Positions 1 through 8,579 of a stretch of DNA of 64,000 nucleotides are shown piece by piece. The first letter of the stretch is position 1; every line of letters starts with the position of its first letter. The DNA is from Saprospiraceae bacterium (lineage in GTDB: Bacteria > Bacteroidota > Bacteroidia > Chitinophagales > Saprospiraceae), in NCBI GenBank assembly GCA_016714895.1, contig JADKBV010000013.1, positions 62,001-126,000 on the forward strand, in the 5' to 3' direction. Made by a program: the position numbers and the translations under genes. The notes under the pieces were generated by a model, which had not been told where the DNA came from, made no database searches, and was given only the letters and a program-made list of their open reading frames with translations.

Positions 1-21
1 CAATTCAAAAAACGAAACGAG

Positions 22-243
22 ATGTCAACTAAAATCACCATTTTGCCAAACGGCAGCGCAAGAATTGAAGGAGAATTTGTTATTGTCGATTCCGAAGGAA
101 AGGAGTTTGGCTTAGCCGGCAGAACAACCGTAAGCCTATGCAGATGTGGTCTTTCTCAAAACAAACCTTTCTGTGACGGATCTCACAGAGAAAATTTTGA
201 TGCCGAAACCAAAGCATTTGACCTTCCTCCAAAAAAGGTTTGA
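22..243 (+). CDS. CDGSH-type iron-sulfur protein
   Basis: A 73-residue protein with one CDGSH domain. The cluster ligands are visible as C40, C42, C51 and H55 in the pattern CRCG...NKPFCDGSH, the three-Cys one-His signature that binds a 2Fe-2S cluster in this family. There is no signal peptide or membrane segment, so it should be cytoplasmic. Family members are electron-transfer or redox-sensing proteins; the substrate or partner cannot be told from sequence. Its length is normal for a minimal single-domain bacterial CDGSH protein. It precedes the tRNA-Arg gene on the same strand, but a separate promoter box lies between them, so co-transcription is unlikely. Confidence 0.9.
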   Translation: MSTKITILPNGSARIEGEFVIVDSEGKEFGLAGRTTVSLCRCGLSQNKPFCDGSHRENFDAETKAFDLPPKKV

Positions 244-286
244 TAAAAAGTTTTTCAAAATTTATTTTATTTTTGAAAATATTGTG

Positions 287-294
287 TACATTTG
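287..294 (+). promoter_or_regulatory. Bacteroidota -7 box for tRNA-Arg
   Basis: TACATTTG matches the TAnnTTTG -7 consensus of Bacteroidota and lies 19 bases before the tRNA. No convincing -33 TTTG was found at the expected spacing. Confidence 0.5.
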
Positions 295-312
295 CGGCCT
301 GAAATTAAAAAT

Positions 313-386
313 GGCTCCGTAGCTCAGCTGGATAGAGCAACTGCCTTCTAAGCAGTAGGTCTCTGGTTCGAATCCAGACGGAGTCA
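313..386 (+). tRNA. tRNA-Arg (anticodon TCT)
   Basis: The 74-base gene folds as a standard cloverleaf. The acceptor arm is GGCTCCG paired with CGGAGTC (one G-U pair), the D arm contains GCTCAGCTGG, the anticodon stem ACTGC/GCAGT encloses CTTCTAA with anticodon TCT, and the T arm TCTGG/CCAGA carries TTCGAAT. It reads AGA codons. CCA is not encoded in full. A rho-independent terminator starts five bases downstream. Confidence 0.96.
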
Positions 387-390
387 CAAA

Positions 391-417
391 AGACACCTCG
401 ATGGTGTCTTTTTTTTT
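391..417 (+). terminator. Rho-independent terminator after tRNA-Arg
   Basis: A 7-bp stem AGACACC/GGTGTCT with a 5-base loop is followed by a run of eight T. It ends the tRNA transcript. Confidence 0.85.
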
Positions 418-445
418 GCCCGTTTTCTACAAAATCGGAAAGGAA

Positions 446-1213
446 CTATTCTTCTTCCTGAAAGGAATTGATGATTTTTACAAATTCATCGGCATCAAGC
501 GATGCGCCCCCGATCAGACCTCCGTCCACATCCGGTTGTGCAAAAATATCTTTGGCATTGGAACCTTTGATAGATCCACCGTACAGAATGGTCATAGCTT
601 CACCCACTCTTTTATTGTATTGACGGGAAATCATTCTTCGGATAGAATTATGCATTTCCTGAGCCTGTGCCGGTGAGGCAGTTTCTCCGGTTCCGATCGC
701 CCAGATGGGTTCGTAGGCGATGATAACATTTTTGATTTCTTTCGCCGTAAGGGAAAACAAAGACTCTTCCAGCTGAATTTTGACGTGTAAAATATGTTTG
801 CTGGTCTTGCGAACATCGAGATCCTCTCCACAACAGAATATCACTTTGAGTCCTGCATCGAGTGCTGCTCTGACTTTGAGTTTGAGCAAGGCATTGTCCT
901 CATGATTGTATTGTCTCCTTTCGGAATGGCCGAGGATGACATAGGGAATGTTAAGATTTGCCAGCATCGCCGGAGAGATTTCACCGGTGTAAGCCCCTGA
1001 GTTTTTATAGTGGCAGTTTTGGGCAGCCAGTTTTAGTTTACCCTTTGACTTTATTTTTTTATCCAAAGTAAGCAAATGGGTAAAGGGTACAGCCAATATA
1101 GCCAGAACACTTTTATCTTTTTCGGCAGCGATCAATTTGCTCACCAATTCGACTCCTTCGTCGAGTGTAGTATTCATTTTCCAGTTTCCTGCTGCTATTT
1201 TTTGCCTGCTCAT
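446..1213 (-). CDS. tpiA: Triosephosphate isomerase
   Basis: A cytoplasmic glycolytic enzyme that interconverts dihydroxyacetone phosphate and glyceraldehyde 3-phosphate. The 255-residue length is typical for a TIM-barrel triosephosphate isomerase. The substrate loop AGNWKMN supplies N10 and K12, the catalytic histidine is H96 in GHSERR, the catalytic base is E168 in AYEPIWAIGTG, and the phosphate-binding segments LYGGSIK and GLIGGASL are present near the C-terminus. It faces the tRNA-Arg gene convergently. A TAnnTTTG-like box lies directly against the start codon; this may be coincidence, because the start fits the family well. Confidence 0.97.
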   Translation of the reverse strand: MSRQKIAAGNWKMNTTLDEGVELVSKLIAAEKDKSVLAILAVPFTHLLTLDKKIKSKGKLKLAAQNCHYKNSGAYTGEISPAMLANLNIPYVILGHSERRQYNHEDNALLKLKVRAALDAGLKVIFCCGEDLDVRKTSKHILHVKIQLEESLFSLTAKEIKNVIIAYEPIWAIGTGETASPAQAQEMHNSIRRMISRQYNKRVGEAMTILYGGSIKGSNAKDIFAQPDVDGGLIGGASLDADEFVKIINSFQEEE

Positions 1214-1268
1214 GCAAATATATTTTAAATTCTCTTTGTATATATATTATAAGAACGAATAAGAATGT

Positions 1269-1940
1269 CTATTGTTTCCCGTTGTATAAAACAATTGATA
1301 TGCCAAAAGATTTGAACCGATCATTTACATCCGGCAAAGGATTCAATCCCAATTGATTGGCAAATCCCGGAAAGGACAAATCCGACAATGGAATCTGATA
1401 ATACGGTTTGAATGCCAAAGCCACTTTATCTCCCGGAATCTGAAATATCAGGAATATTTTGCCTGTAAATCCCGATGAAGAATCCAATTCCTGCCTTTTT
1501 CTTCTGGAACCCGCTATATCCGTTCTGATTCTTGCTGTCCGGTATCCTATGCCGGCACCAAAACCAAACCATCGGTAGTAACTTTCGGCATGTAGCGCAA
1601 ATTCAGAAAGCGACATAAAATATTTTTTAGAAAAATTTGATCCGTTGATGACTGCAAAAACATCACTATTACCCAAACCACTATTCCAACTTGCTTCAAA
1701 CCCGGTATTTCCGATTTTGTATCTTACCCCCAATTCCAATCCATGAAGCGATGAAAACTCGTCGAGATCATCTAATGGTTCTGCCAGACCGGCATTATAT
1801 TGCCTGACCATCCCGTTGACATTCGGAATGTCAAGAAAAACGGCATTGTAACCTACTTTTACATTAAATTGTGCAAAAATCTGGATATTTCCGATGAAGA
1901 AAATCCAAACAATTAAGGTGGTGCGTGAAATAAATTTCAT
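1269..1940 (-). CDS. Secreted, probable outer-membrane beta-barrel protein
   Basis: A 223-residue protein beginning with a signal peptide, MKFISRTTLIVWIFFIGNIQ followed by IFAQ. The mature part alternates glycines and aromatics in a way that resembles small outer-membrane barrels (for example 'WFGFGAGIGYRTARI' and 'VALAFKPYYQIPL'). The open frame extends upstream to 2171, but that would overlap the divergent gene at 2023. A TAnnTTTG box at 1971-1978 places the transcript start near 1964, supporting the start at 1940 (1961 is the alternative). No specific family is recognised. It is transcribed divergently from the TMTC-like gene. Confidence 0.6.
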   Translation of the reverse strand: MKFISRTTLIVWIFFIGNIQIFAQFNVKVGYNAVFLDIPNVNGMVRQYNAGLAEPLDDLDEFSSLHGLELGVRYKIGNTGFEASWNSGLGNSDVFAVINGSNFSKKYFMSLSEFALHAESYYRWFGFGAGIGYRTARIRTDIAGSRRKRQELDSSSGFTGKIFLIFQIPGDKVALAFKPYYQIPLSDLSFPGFANQLGLNPLPDVNDRFKSFGISIVLYNGKQ

Positions 1941-1970
1941 TAAATTTTCAATAAAACTCATATAGAAGTA

Positions 1971-1978
1971 CAAAAATA
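1971..1978 (-). promoter_or_regulatory. -7 box for the outer-membrane protein gene
   Basis: Read on the minus strand this is TATTTTTG, matching TAnnTTTG. It decides the start of the gene below it: the long upstream extension of the reading frame cannot be transcribed from here. Confidence 0.55.
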
Positions 1979-2022
1979 CTGCAAAATTCCAAATCTTTGC
2001 AGTCAATTGGTATTTAAATCTT

Positions 2023-3933
2023 ATGGCAAAATCAAAATCTGATAAAAAAAACCTTTCCGCTACCGTTTTAAAGACACAGGAAAAGGTGCAATCCGAACCG
2101 GGAATACCCTTTTTTACCGAAGGATTCTGGCGGAAAAACGGCGTCGCAGCTGCTGTTTTGTTGATCCTCACCTTTGGCTTGTACTATCAGAGCATCCAAT
2201 ACGGTTATGTGCTTGATGACCTTATCGTCATTCAGGAAAATAAATTTACCAAACAAGGTATCGCCGGGATCAAAGACATCATGACCACAGAAAGTATGAC
2301 GGGTTACTTCGGAGAACAAAAAAATCTCGTACAGGGAAACCGGTATCGTCCTCTTTCATTGGTCACCTTTGCTATGGAATACGAAATCTATAAAGAGTTA
2401 TATCCCAAAGCCAGCCATTTTATCAACATTCTGCTTTATGGACTGACCGGTATTCTCTTATTTATGGTCCTACACCTGCTTTTTCCGGGTCAAAAAAACA
2501 TATGGCTGGGCCTTCCTTTTTTAGCCAGCCTGATATTTATCGTCCATCCCATCCACGTAGAGGCTGTCGCCAATATCAAAGGCAGAGACGAAATCATGGC
2601 TTTGTTGTTTTCACTGGCATCCTTGTACGCGGCCCTCAGGTACACCGACAAACAGGAAAATAAGTGGTTGATCTTTACCGTTTTGTATATGTTTTTGGGA
2701 TTATTGTCCAAAGAAAACGCCATCACCTTCCTCGCAGTCATTCCGCTGACAATTTATTTTTTTAGCAAAAACAACAGAAACGGAATGGGTATGTTGGTGA
2801 CTTCCCTCGTCGGCATTACGGTATTCTATCTGATGGTCAGGTTTAATTATTCCGGTGTGCCCAAACTGACAGAAGTGAGCAAAGACCTGATGAATAATCC
2901 TTTTTTGGATATGACTTTCGTCGAAAAAATGTCTACCATATTTTATACCCTCGGAAAATATGTGGTATTGTTGTTTTTTCCACATCCGTTGACGCATGAC
3001 TATTATCCATATGCCATTCCGAAAGTAGGCATTACCGATCCTTACGCTTTGGCATCTATAGCTTTATACGGTGTAATGGTGTGGTACGCTTACAAAAACT
3101 ATCAGAAAAAAGATGTCAGTTCGTACAGCATACTTTTTTATCTCGCGACCTTGTCTATCGTGTCAAATATTGTGATAAATCTCGGAACCTTCATGAATGA
3201 CCGGTTTATATTTATGGCTTCAGTTGGTTTTTGTATCTGGCTCGTTTATATGTTGATGGAAAAGCTTAAAGATCGTTTTTTACCTTACGGGAAATATGTA
3301 GGCATGGCTTTATTGGGCGTTTTTACTGTTTTTTATGCTTACAAAACCTACAGCAGGATTCCGGATTGGGAAAATGCACTGACCCTCAACAGGTCAGCGA
3401 TCAGGGTGTCAGCCAACAGCGCCAGAGCCAATTCTTTTATGGCTACCGCTTTGTACAATCAATACAAAGCCATGGAATCCAATAACATTCCTGAAAAACT
3501 GGCCGTACTCAGAGAGGCCCTGCCTTATGCTCAGAAAGCATGCGAGATCATGCCTGAATATTACAATGGCAACATTATGGAAGCCGGCATCGTCGGTGAA
3601 ATATTCCGTTTGGATGGCGACATGCCGTTGTTTATTAAAAACATCAAACCTGTAATGTTGCGCAGACCGGATTTGCCTTATCTCAAAGAATACAGTGACT
3701 ATGTCGTTACTCAGGGATATTACCCAAAAGAATTATATACCTTATTTAAAGAAGTAGGCCAGGCGTTGACGACCCATAAAAAATATTCAAAACTGTCCAT
3801 TCAATACTTTAATTTTGCCTACAAACTCAGTCCGACCTCTCCGGAAATCAATGCCCTGCTTGCCGCAGCTTATGAAAAACAAGGAGATAGGTTGAATGCT
3901 ATCAGGCATGCAGCAAAAGCAAAAGAACAATGA
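2023..3933 (+). CDS. TMTC-like multi-pass membrane glycosyltransferase with C-terminal TPRs
   Basis: A 636-residue inner-membrane protein. After about 35 hydrophilic residues come roughly ten hydrophobic helices up to about residue 450, then a soluble TPR-like region (about 450-636). The first loop has 'YGYVLDDLIVIQENKF', and 'NRYRPLSLVTFAMEY' and 'HPIHVEAVANIKGRDE' follow. These resemble the GT39/PMT-like TMTC family of protein O-mannosyltransferases, which use polyprenyl-phosphate mannose. The glycosyltransferase assignment is by family resemblance; acceptor proteins are unknown. A polyprenol-phosphate mannose synthase lies at 16301-17038 and could supply donor (inference). The stop overlaps the dprA start by four bases, implying translational coupling. 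Confidence 0.7.
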   Translation: MAKSKSDKKNLSATVLKTQEKVQSEPGIPFFTEGFWRKNGVAAAVLLILTFGLYYQSIQYGYVLDDLIVIQENKFTKQGIAGIKDIMTTESMTGYFGEQKNLVQGNRYRPLSLVTFAMEYEIYKELYPKASHFINILLYGLTGILLFMVLHLLFPGQKNIWLGLPFLASLIFIVHPIHVEAVANIKGRDEIMALLFSLASLYAALRYTDKQENKWLIFTVLYMFLGLLSKENAITFLAVIPLTIYFFSKNNRNGMGMLVTSLVGITVFYLMVRFNYSGVPKLTEVSKDLMNNPFLDMTFVEKMSTIFYTLGKYVVLLFFPHPLTHDYYPYAIPKVGITDPYALASIALYGVMVWYAYKNYQKKDVSSYSILFYLATLSIVSNIVINLGTFMNDRFIFMASVGFCIWLVYMLMEKLKDRFLPYGKYVGMALLGVFTVFYAYKTYSRIPDWENALTLNRSAIRVSANSARANSFMATALYNQYKAMESNNIPEKLAVLREALPYAQKACEIMPEYYNGNIMEAGIVGEIFRLDGDMPLFIKNIKPVMLRRPDLPYLKEYSDYVVTQGYYPKELYTLFKEVGQALTTHKKYSKLSIQYFNFAYKLSPTSPEINALLAAAYEKQGDRLNAIRHAAKAKEQ

Positions 3934-5036
3934 CACCAACTCAGGAAGAATTACGACTATTACTGACCATGACACAAATCCCCAAGATCGGGGACGTCCT
4001 GGCCAAAAACCTCATCAGCTACTGCGGCAGTGCTGAAGCGGTGTTTAAAGAAACGCTCAAGGGACTGATGAAGATACCCGGAGTGGGAGAACAAGCAGCA
4101 CGCAACATTCGGGAGGCTGATTTTTCGTGGGCAGAATCTGAGTTACTATTTATTGAAAAAAACAATATTTTGGTTTCTGCTTACTACCATGCATCCTATC
4201 CACATAGGTTGAAACCCTTTGACGACAGCCCGTTTTTGTTGTATTACAAAGGGAAAGATGTTCTCGACTATCCCAGAACCGTCGGCATCGTGGGCACCAG
4301 GACACCGACCGAATACGGAAGGCTCACCTGTGAAAAAATCATGGAAAGTCTGGCCATTTACAAACCCCTGATCATCAGCGGCCTCGCTTACGGTATCGAC
4401 GGCGTGGCACATAAAAAGTCGCTGCAAATGGGAATCCCGACCGTAGGTATTTTAGGTCACGGACTGGACACTGTGTATCCTGCCTTGCATCGTTCATTGG
4501 CTGAAAAAATGCTTGCCGGAGGCGGAGGTTTGCTGACTGAATTTCCTTCCGGTACCCGACCTGACAAAGAAAACTTTCCGATGCGCAACCGGATCATCGC
4601 TGCCCTGAGTGATGTCGTCATCGTCGTCGAGTCGAGAAAAAAAGGTGGATCCATCATCACTGCTGAAATGGCCAATGATTACAACAAAGACGTTTTTGCG
4701 GTTCCCGGTAGATTACATGACGAGTTTTCCGAAGGGTGTAACAACCTCATCAAACAAAACAAAGCCCACCTCATAGAATCCGCCGACGATATAGGCTACA
4801 TCATGCGATGGGAAGAAATGGATGCCCGAAAAATCATTCAGACCAGCCTTTTTGTCGAACTGGACGATACAGAAAAAGAAGTCGTTTCTTTATTAAGACA
4901 GGAAAAAGAACTCACCATCGACCAAATCACTTACCGCTTGTTGAAACAACCATCAGAAGTATCCAGCTTATTGGTCAATCTGGAGTTTAAAGGAGTCGTC
5001 AGGGCACTACCCGGTAAGAAGTATGTGTTATTTTAG
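3930..5036 (+). CDS. dprA: DNA-processing protein DprA
   Basis: DprA binds incoming single-stranded DNA and loads RecA during natural transformation. This 368-residue protein has the three expected parts: an N-terminal helix-hairpin-helix-like region (about 1-60, 'KIPGVGEQAARNI'), the Rossmann-like DprA core (about 100-290) with VGIVGTRTPTEYG, SGLAYGIDGVAHK, GGGGLLTEFPSG and FPMRNRIIAALSD, and a C-terminal winged helix (about 305-368). Length and motifs are normal. It overlaps the preceding membrane-protein gene by ATGA. No other competence genes are visible nearby. Confidence 0.95.
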   Translation: MTPTQEELRLLLTMTQIPKIGDVLAKNLISYCGSAEAVFKETLKGLMKIPGVGEQAARNIREADFSWAESELLFIEKNNILVSAYYHASYPHRLKPFDDSPFLLYYKGKDVLDYPRTVGIVGTRTPTEYGRLTCEKIMESLAIYKPLIISGLAYGIDGVAHKKSLQMGIPTVGILGHGLDTVYPALHRSLAEKMLAGGGGLLTEFPSGTRPDKENFPMRNRIIAALSDVVIVVESRKKGGSIITAEMANDYNKDVFAVPGRLHDEFSEGCNNLIKQNKAHLIESADDIGYIMRWEEMDARKIIQTSLFVELDDTEKEVVSLLRQEKELTIDQITYRLLKQPSEVSSLLVNLEFKGVVRALPGKKYVLF

Positions 5037-5048
5037 GGTTTGATTGCC

Positions 5049-6416
5049 CTACTTCTTCTTCAATATCAAATATTCATAAGCTTGTAGTGACAAGGTTTCT
5101 GTAAGGGTTCTGTCGATTTCAGTTTGTAGGTCTGTCATCGTGATTTGTCTGAATTCCTGAGGGAGATTAAAGGTTTTGACACTGTTGCGCAGATTGGTGA
5201 TTACCAATATCTCCTGATTTTGATAGGTTTTTTTGAAACAAACCACATCCGTCGTAGAAAAATCACTGACACTGCCTTTTCTGGCCGCATCTTCATGTTG
5301 ATATATTTTCATCATATCCTGATAAGCTTTGAGCATATCGGGATTTGTCGTCCAATTGACCGGAACGTTGGAAAAAAATGGAAGCGTATTCTGTCTGCCC
5401 ACTTCCTGGCCGGTATAAAACAAAGGAACACCTCTCATAAAGATCGTGGGAACAGAAGCAGCAAGGGCGCCTTTTTTACCATTAAAAAACACCATAGGCG
5501 TGTTTTCCCAGGCAGATTCGTCGTGGTTGGTGGTGTAACGCATTCGGTGTTTTCCGTTGGGTACAGACTGATATTCATTGGTATTGGCCGTTGCCAAAAG
5601 GGTGGCAGACTGACCGGCATACACATCTTTCATCCGGTAATAAAAATCCCAGCCATACATAATATCAAAACCTGCAGTAAAATGATCTGCCCGGGTTCCT
5701 TCGGCAAGCAAAACCAATTTTCTGTTTGGTATGTCCCGAAGCTTTTGTATCGCTTGTTTCCAAAAAGCAAAAGGTACTCCATCGACATGATCACAGCGGA
5801 AACCGTCGATATTGGCTTCCAAAACCCAATACATCATGGCATCAATCATGGCTTTTTGCATGTCCTGATTGGTAAAATTGAGGTCAGCCACATCGAGCCA
5901 GTTGGTACCGGCAGGATGAATGATATTTCCGTTGTTGTCTTTGGTGTACCAGGCAGTATTTTCGATCCACGGATTGTCCCAGGCCGTATGATTGGCTATC
6001 CAGTCCATGATGACGGCCATTCCTTTTTCATGTGCTAAGGTAGTCAGGGTGCGCAAATCTTCCAAAGTGCCGTATTCTGCGCCAACTTTTTTATAATCCT
6101 GCACACTGTAAGGCGAATTGACAGACTTGATCTGTCCGATCGGGTGTATCGGCATCAACCAGATGACATTGGTGCCCAGACTTTTGATTTCGTCAAGACG
6201 ACTGATGACCCCGGCGATATTTCCTCCCGGAAAAGCCCGGATATTCACTTCGTAGATGACCATGTCTTCAATAGCCGGCAATTTGTCAAAAGGTATGCCG
6301 TATTGAGGATAAGGAAGGTCATTTTCTTCAGGAACCATGTCTTTCGGGTCAGAACCACAGGAAAAAGACATAAGTGAAAACATACAAACGCCGATCCATT
6401 GATAAAAATTTGCCAT
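5049..6416 (-). CDS. Lipoprotein alpha-amylase family protein (GH13)
   Basis: A 455-residue glycoside hydrolase family 13 enzyme for alpha-glucan breakdown, predicted to be a lipoprotein: the start gives a short hydrophobic signal with lipobox SFSC and C20 as the lipid-modified residue. Conserved GH13 regions are present: DWIANHTA (region I), GFRCDHVDG with nucleophile D209 (region II), LLAEG with acid/base E239 (region III) and TTNHDE with D299 (region IV). The frame is open to 6449, but the TAnnTTTG box at 6437-6444 lies between the two candidates and fixes the start at 6416. The stop is 12 bases from the convergent dprA stop. Substrate preference cannot be read from sequence. Confidence 0.9.
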   Translation of the reverse strand: MANFYQWIGVCMFSLMSFSCGSDPKDMVPEENDLPYPQYGIPFDKLPAIEDMVIYEVNIRAFPGGNIAGVISRLDEIKSLGTNVIWLMPIHPIGQIKSVNSPYSVQDYKKVGAEYGTLEDLRTLTTLAHEKGMAVIMDWIANHTAWDNPWIENTAWYTKDNNGNIIHPAGTNWLDVADLNFTNQDMQKAMIDAMMYWVLEANIDGFRCDHVDGVPFAFWKQAIQKLRDIPNRKLVLLAEGTRADHFTAGFDIMYGWDFYYRMKDVYAGQSATLLATANTNEYQSVPNGKHRMRYTTNHDESAWENTPMVFFNGKKGALAASVPTIFMRGVPLFYTGQEVGRQNTLPFFSNVPVNWTTNPDMLKAYQDMMKIYQHEDAARKGSVSDFSTTDVVCFKKTYQNQEILVITNLRNSVKTFNLPQEFRQITMTDLQTEIDRTLTETLSLQAYEYLILKKK

Positions 6417-6436
6417 CTTAAAGTGTTGTGAGAACA

Positions 6437-6444
6437 CAAAGATA
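6437..6444 (-). promoter_or_regulatory. -7 box for the alpha-amylase gene
   Basis: On the minus strand this is TATCTTTG, an exact TAnnTTTG match 20 bases before the ATG at 6416. It rules out the longer start at 6449. Confidence 0.65.
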
Positions 6445-6578
6445 GGCAAAGGAATGAAACAGGTATAAATATCTCCTGAATTGGAAGGCGCTCTGTCCGT
6501 TTATTACAAAAATCCGGAATTATTCCCTGAAAAAACAACAATAATCAGACCTGATCTATATCTTTAAACAAGTTGTTT

Positions 6579-6992
6579 TTAACGTAAAAATTCTCGTTTA
6601 TTATGGATTTGTTGCACTATTTTCCATTCCCACATCACCAAAGCCAGGATAATAACTTTTTCTGACAGAAAATACCACAAACCAAACATCGTTATCCGGT
6701 CAAAATAGAAAACTACCAAAACAAGGGACAATACACAGTACAAAATATTGGCAGCGATGATGATTTTAATAAAGATTGTTTGTTCTGTTTTTACAAAAAC
6801 AGAACAACTCAGAGAATAAACCGCATAAATAACCGGAAGTACAGCTAAACTTTTGGCTATATCACCCGGGAACCCAAAAAAATACTCAAAAGGAGCTATC
6901 AGGCACCATAACATCAAAACTGACAAAAACGCTCCTACCCCGTCAATAAGAAAAACGTTTTTGGGTTGTATGAAATAAAACCATTTGGTCAT
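6579..6992 (-). CDS. Small integral membrane protein of unknown function
   Basis: A 137-residue protein with four predicted membrane helices (about 13-35, 45-68, 75-97 and 100-122). No catalytic or binding motif is recognised. The charged C-terminal tail (WEWKIVQQIHNKREFLR) is probably cytoplasmic. It lies downstream of the glycosyltransferase fossil on the same strand, with an intergenic gap of only about 30 bases, so the two may once have shared a transcript. Confidence 0.6.
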   Translation of the reverse strand: MTKWFYFIQPKNVFLIDGVGAFLSVLMLWCLIAPFEYFFGFPGDIAKSLAVLPVIYAVYSLSCSVFVKTEQTIFIKIIIAANILYCVLSLVLVVFYFDRITMFGLWYFLSEKVIILALVMWEWKIVQQIHNKREFLR

Positions 6993-7022
6993 GAATATCT
7001 CGTTTTAATTTGGAACTACTTT

Positions 7023-7228
7023 TTATTTCGTGATAAATGTCAATAATGATGTTTCAAAATCTTCATTTTTCATGTGATCAGCCAGGGTCACCCCACTTTT
7101 TTTGCGGTATATCGGATTGTTCCAAATAGATATGTAATTTGGTGCCCTTGTTTTACCAGTTTTTCGCCAATGGCCAAAAAAGGTTCCATGTCACCACGTG
7201 TTCCGATAGATGCCAACAAAATTTTCAT
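7023..7228 (-). pseudogene. Internally deleted glycosyltransferase fossil (GT1/GT28-like)
   Basis: The first 36 codons read MKILLASIGTRGDMEPFLAI then GEKLVKQGHQITYLFG, a clear N-terminus of UDP-glycosyltransferases of the MGT/GT28 type. The frame then meets TGA. A different frame gives NPIYRKKSGVTLADHMKNED and continues to a TAA at 7023-7025, which looks like the far C-terminal helix of the same family. About 70 codons survive of an expected roughly 400. The head and tail of one gene therefore seem to have been joined by a large internal deletion with a frame change. Confidence 0.65.
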
Positions 7229-7555
7229 AATAAAAACATTATAAGAAGTTCAACAATCATTTAAAAAAAACAGTTGCCGCACATGTACCAAATGTTTTTA
7301 TTTTTCTACCAACTGCCCTGGATTTATGATTTCAGGACCGTGCCATTGTAATGAACACACAACTTAACCCAAACCATAAAAAGAGATTGAACCAACATAT
7401 AAGATCAGCACGACAACCTTCATTTTTTAGTAAACCGATTAACAATAAACCATTAAGAAAACTCGCCCCTAAATCTCCGCACTAACACCTCAGGGTTCCC
7501 GCCTCCGGGCTAAAAAGTAATATCCCCGGAACGGGCAAGGATTCGTACGTTTTTT
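7229..7555. other. Intergenic region, nothing recognised
   Basis: About 330 AT-rich bases between the glycosyltransferase fossil and the EamA transporter. No open frame, RNA gene or long repeat was recognised. A short GC-rich segment near 7490-7510 (CCCGCCTCCGGGC) could form a small hairpin. Confidence 0.4.
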
Positions 7556-7563
7556 TACCTTTG
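7556..7563 (+). promoter_or_regulatory. -7 box for the EamA transporter gene
   Basis: TACCTTTG matches TAnnTTTG exactly. The furthest upstream start of the next frame (TTG at 7561) lies inside this box, so it is unlikely to be used. Confidence 0.6.
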
Positions 7564-7581
7564 TTTCTTAAATATCCGGTT

Positions 7582-8460
7582 TTGTCTTCAAATCAACATC
7601 GCCTGGCCATCTGGTCTACCGTTATCGCCGCTATTCTATGGAGTACGGGAGGGTTATTTGTCAAACTATTGACACTCGATGCTTTTACGATTTTGTTTTA
7701 CCGGAGTTTTTATGCTGCCATTCTTTTTATCATCATTTTCAGAAAACAAATATTACGGGTCAACAAACTAACCTTTGTCAGTGCTTTGTTTTATGCGCCC
7801 CTGCTGATTTGTTTTGTGAGCGCCACCAAACTCACTACCGCTGCCAATGCTATATTTTTACAATACACCGCTCCTGCATTTATCCTTATCCTCGAGCCAT
7901 TTTTTGTTCGTACCAAACTCCTTAAAATTAATGTAATCACAGTAATTCTCACGTTTTTGGGTATGATTCTTTTTTTGTTTGATGACTTTTCCAGTCCGGA
8001 AAATGTATGGGGTATCACCCTCGCTTTAGGAAGCGGCATCGTGTTGACAGGTCTCCTGATCTCTCAAAAAATGAACGCTCCCGTTTTTCAACCCGGTGCC
8101 GTATTCTGGGGGAATATCCTGGTTTGTCTCGTAACCCTTCCCTGGTTTATCAACAATCCATTCCCGGACGTCACCCAAAACAGCTATCTCCTGATTCTTG
8201 GTTTCGGCCAACTGGGACTTGGATTTGCCCTTTTTGTTTATGGTCAAAAACATCTTCCCGCTATTGAAAGTTCGTTGATATCCATGCTCGAACCCATACT
8301 CAATCCGATTTGGGTTATCATCTGGTATGGCGAAATTCCAGGATTTTTTGCAGTTGCCGGTGGTACGGTAATTCTGGTCATATTGGTCTTCAGAATGTTG
8401 TATCTCAATACTTCTCTGATAAACAAATCAAAAAAAGAAGACTTTTCGACCAAGGTGTAA
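7582..8460 (+). CDS. EamA/DMT-family transporter
   Basis: About 292 residues with ten hydrophobic helices arranged as two EamA repeats. The N-terminal signature 'AAILWSTGGLFVKLL' and the second repeat 'LEPILNPIWVIIWYGE' are typical of drug/metabolite transporter superfamily exporters in the inner membrane. The substrate is unknown. The frame is open from TTG at 7561, but that codon overlaps the promoter -7 box, so the TTG at 7582 is preferred; neither start has a clear ribosome-binding site. A second EamA gene, only distantly similar, is at 15111-15998. Confidence 0.85.
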   Translation: MSSNQHRLAIWSTVIAAILWSTGGLFVKLLTLDAFTILFYRSFYAAILFIIIFRKQILRVNKLTFVSALFYAPLLICFVSATKLTTAANAIFLQYTAPAFILILEPFFVRTKLLKINVITVILTFLGMILFLFDDFSSPENVWGITLALGSGIVLTGLLISQKMNAPVFQPGAVFWGNILVCLVTLPWFINNPFPDVTQNSYLLILGFGQLGLGFALFVYGQKHLPAIESSLISMLEPILNPIWVIIWYGEIPGFFAVAGGTVILVILVFRMLYLNTSLINKSKKEDFSTKV

Positions 8461-8544
8461 TCATACTGATGTAAGTCAACCTTTGACCGATGGATATCAT
8501 AGCCTACTGTAACACTTGTTACGTCCACGCCCTATATTCCTGTC

Positions 8545-8552
8545 TACCTTTG
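8545..8552 (+). promoter_or_regulatory. -7 box for the CoA-disulfide reductase gene
   Basis: TACCTTTG matches TAnnTTTG and lies 27 bases before the ATG at 8580. Confidence 0.6.
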
Positions 8553-8579
8553 CGTCTTGTAATGTAAAATATTTGTAAA

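Noticed and set aside
1215..1222. TAnnTTTG-like box touching the tpiA start
   Set aside because: If used, transcription would begin inside the gene; it is probably a chance match in AT-rich sequence.
1941..2171. N-terminal extension of the outer-membrane protein to 2171
   Set aside because: It would overlap the divergent TMTC-like gene and lies upstream of the -7 box at 1971; the signal peptide begins at 1940.
5145..6038. 297-codon open frame on the plus strand
   Set aside because: It lies entirely antisense to the alpha-amylase gene, whose GH13 motifs are all intact; the plus-strand product resembles nothing.
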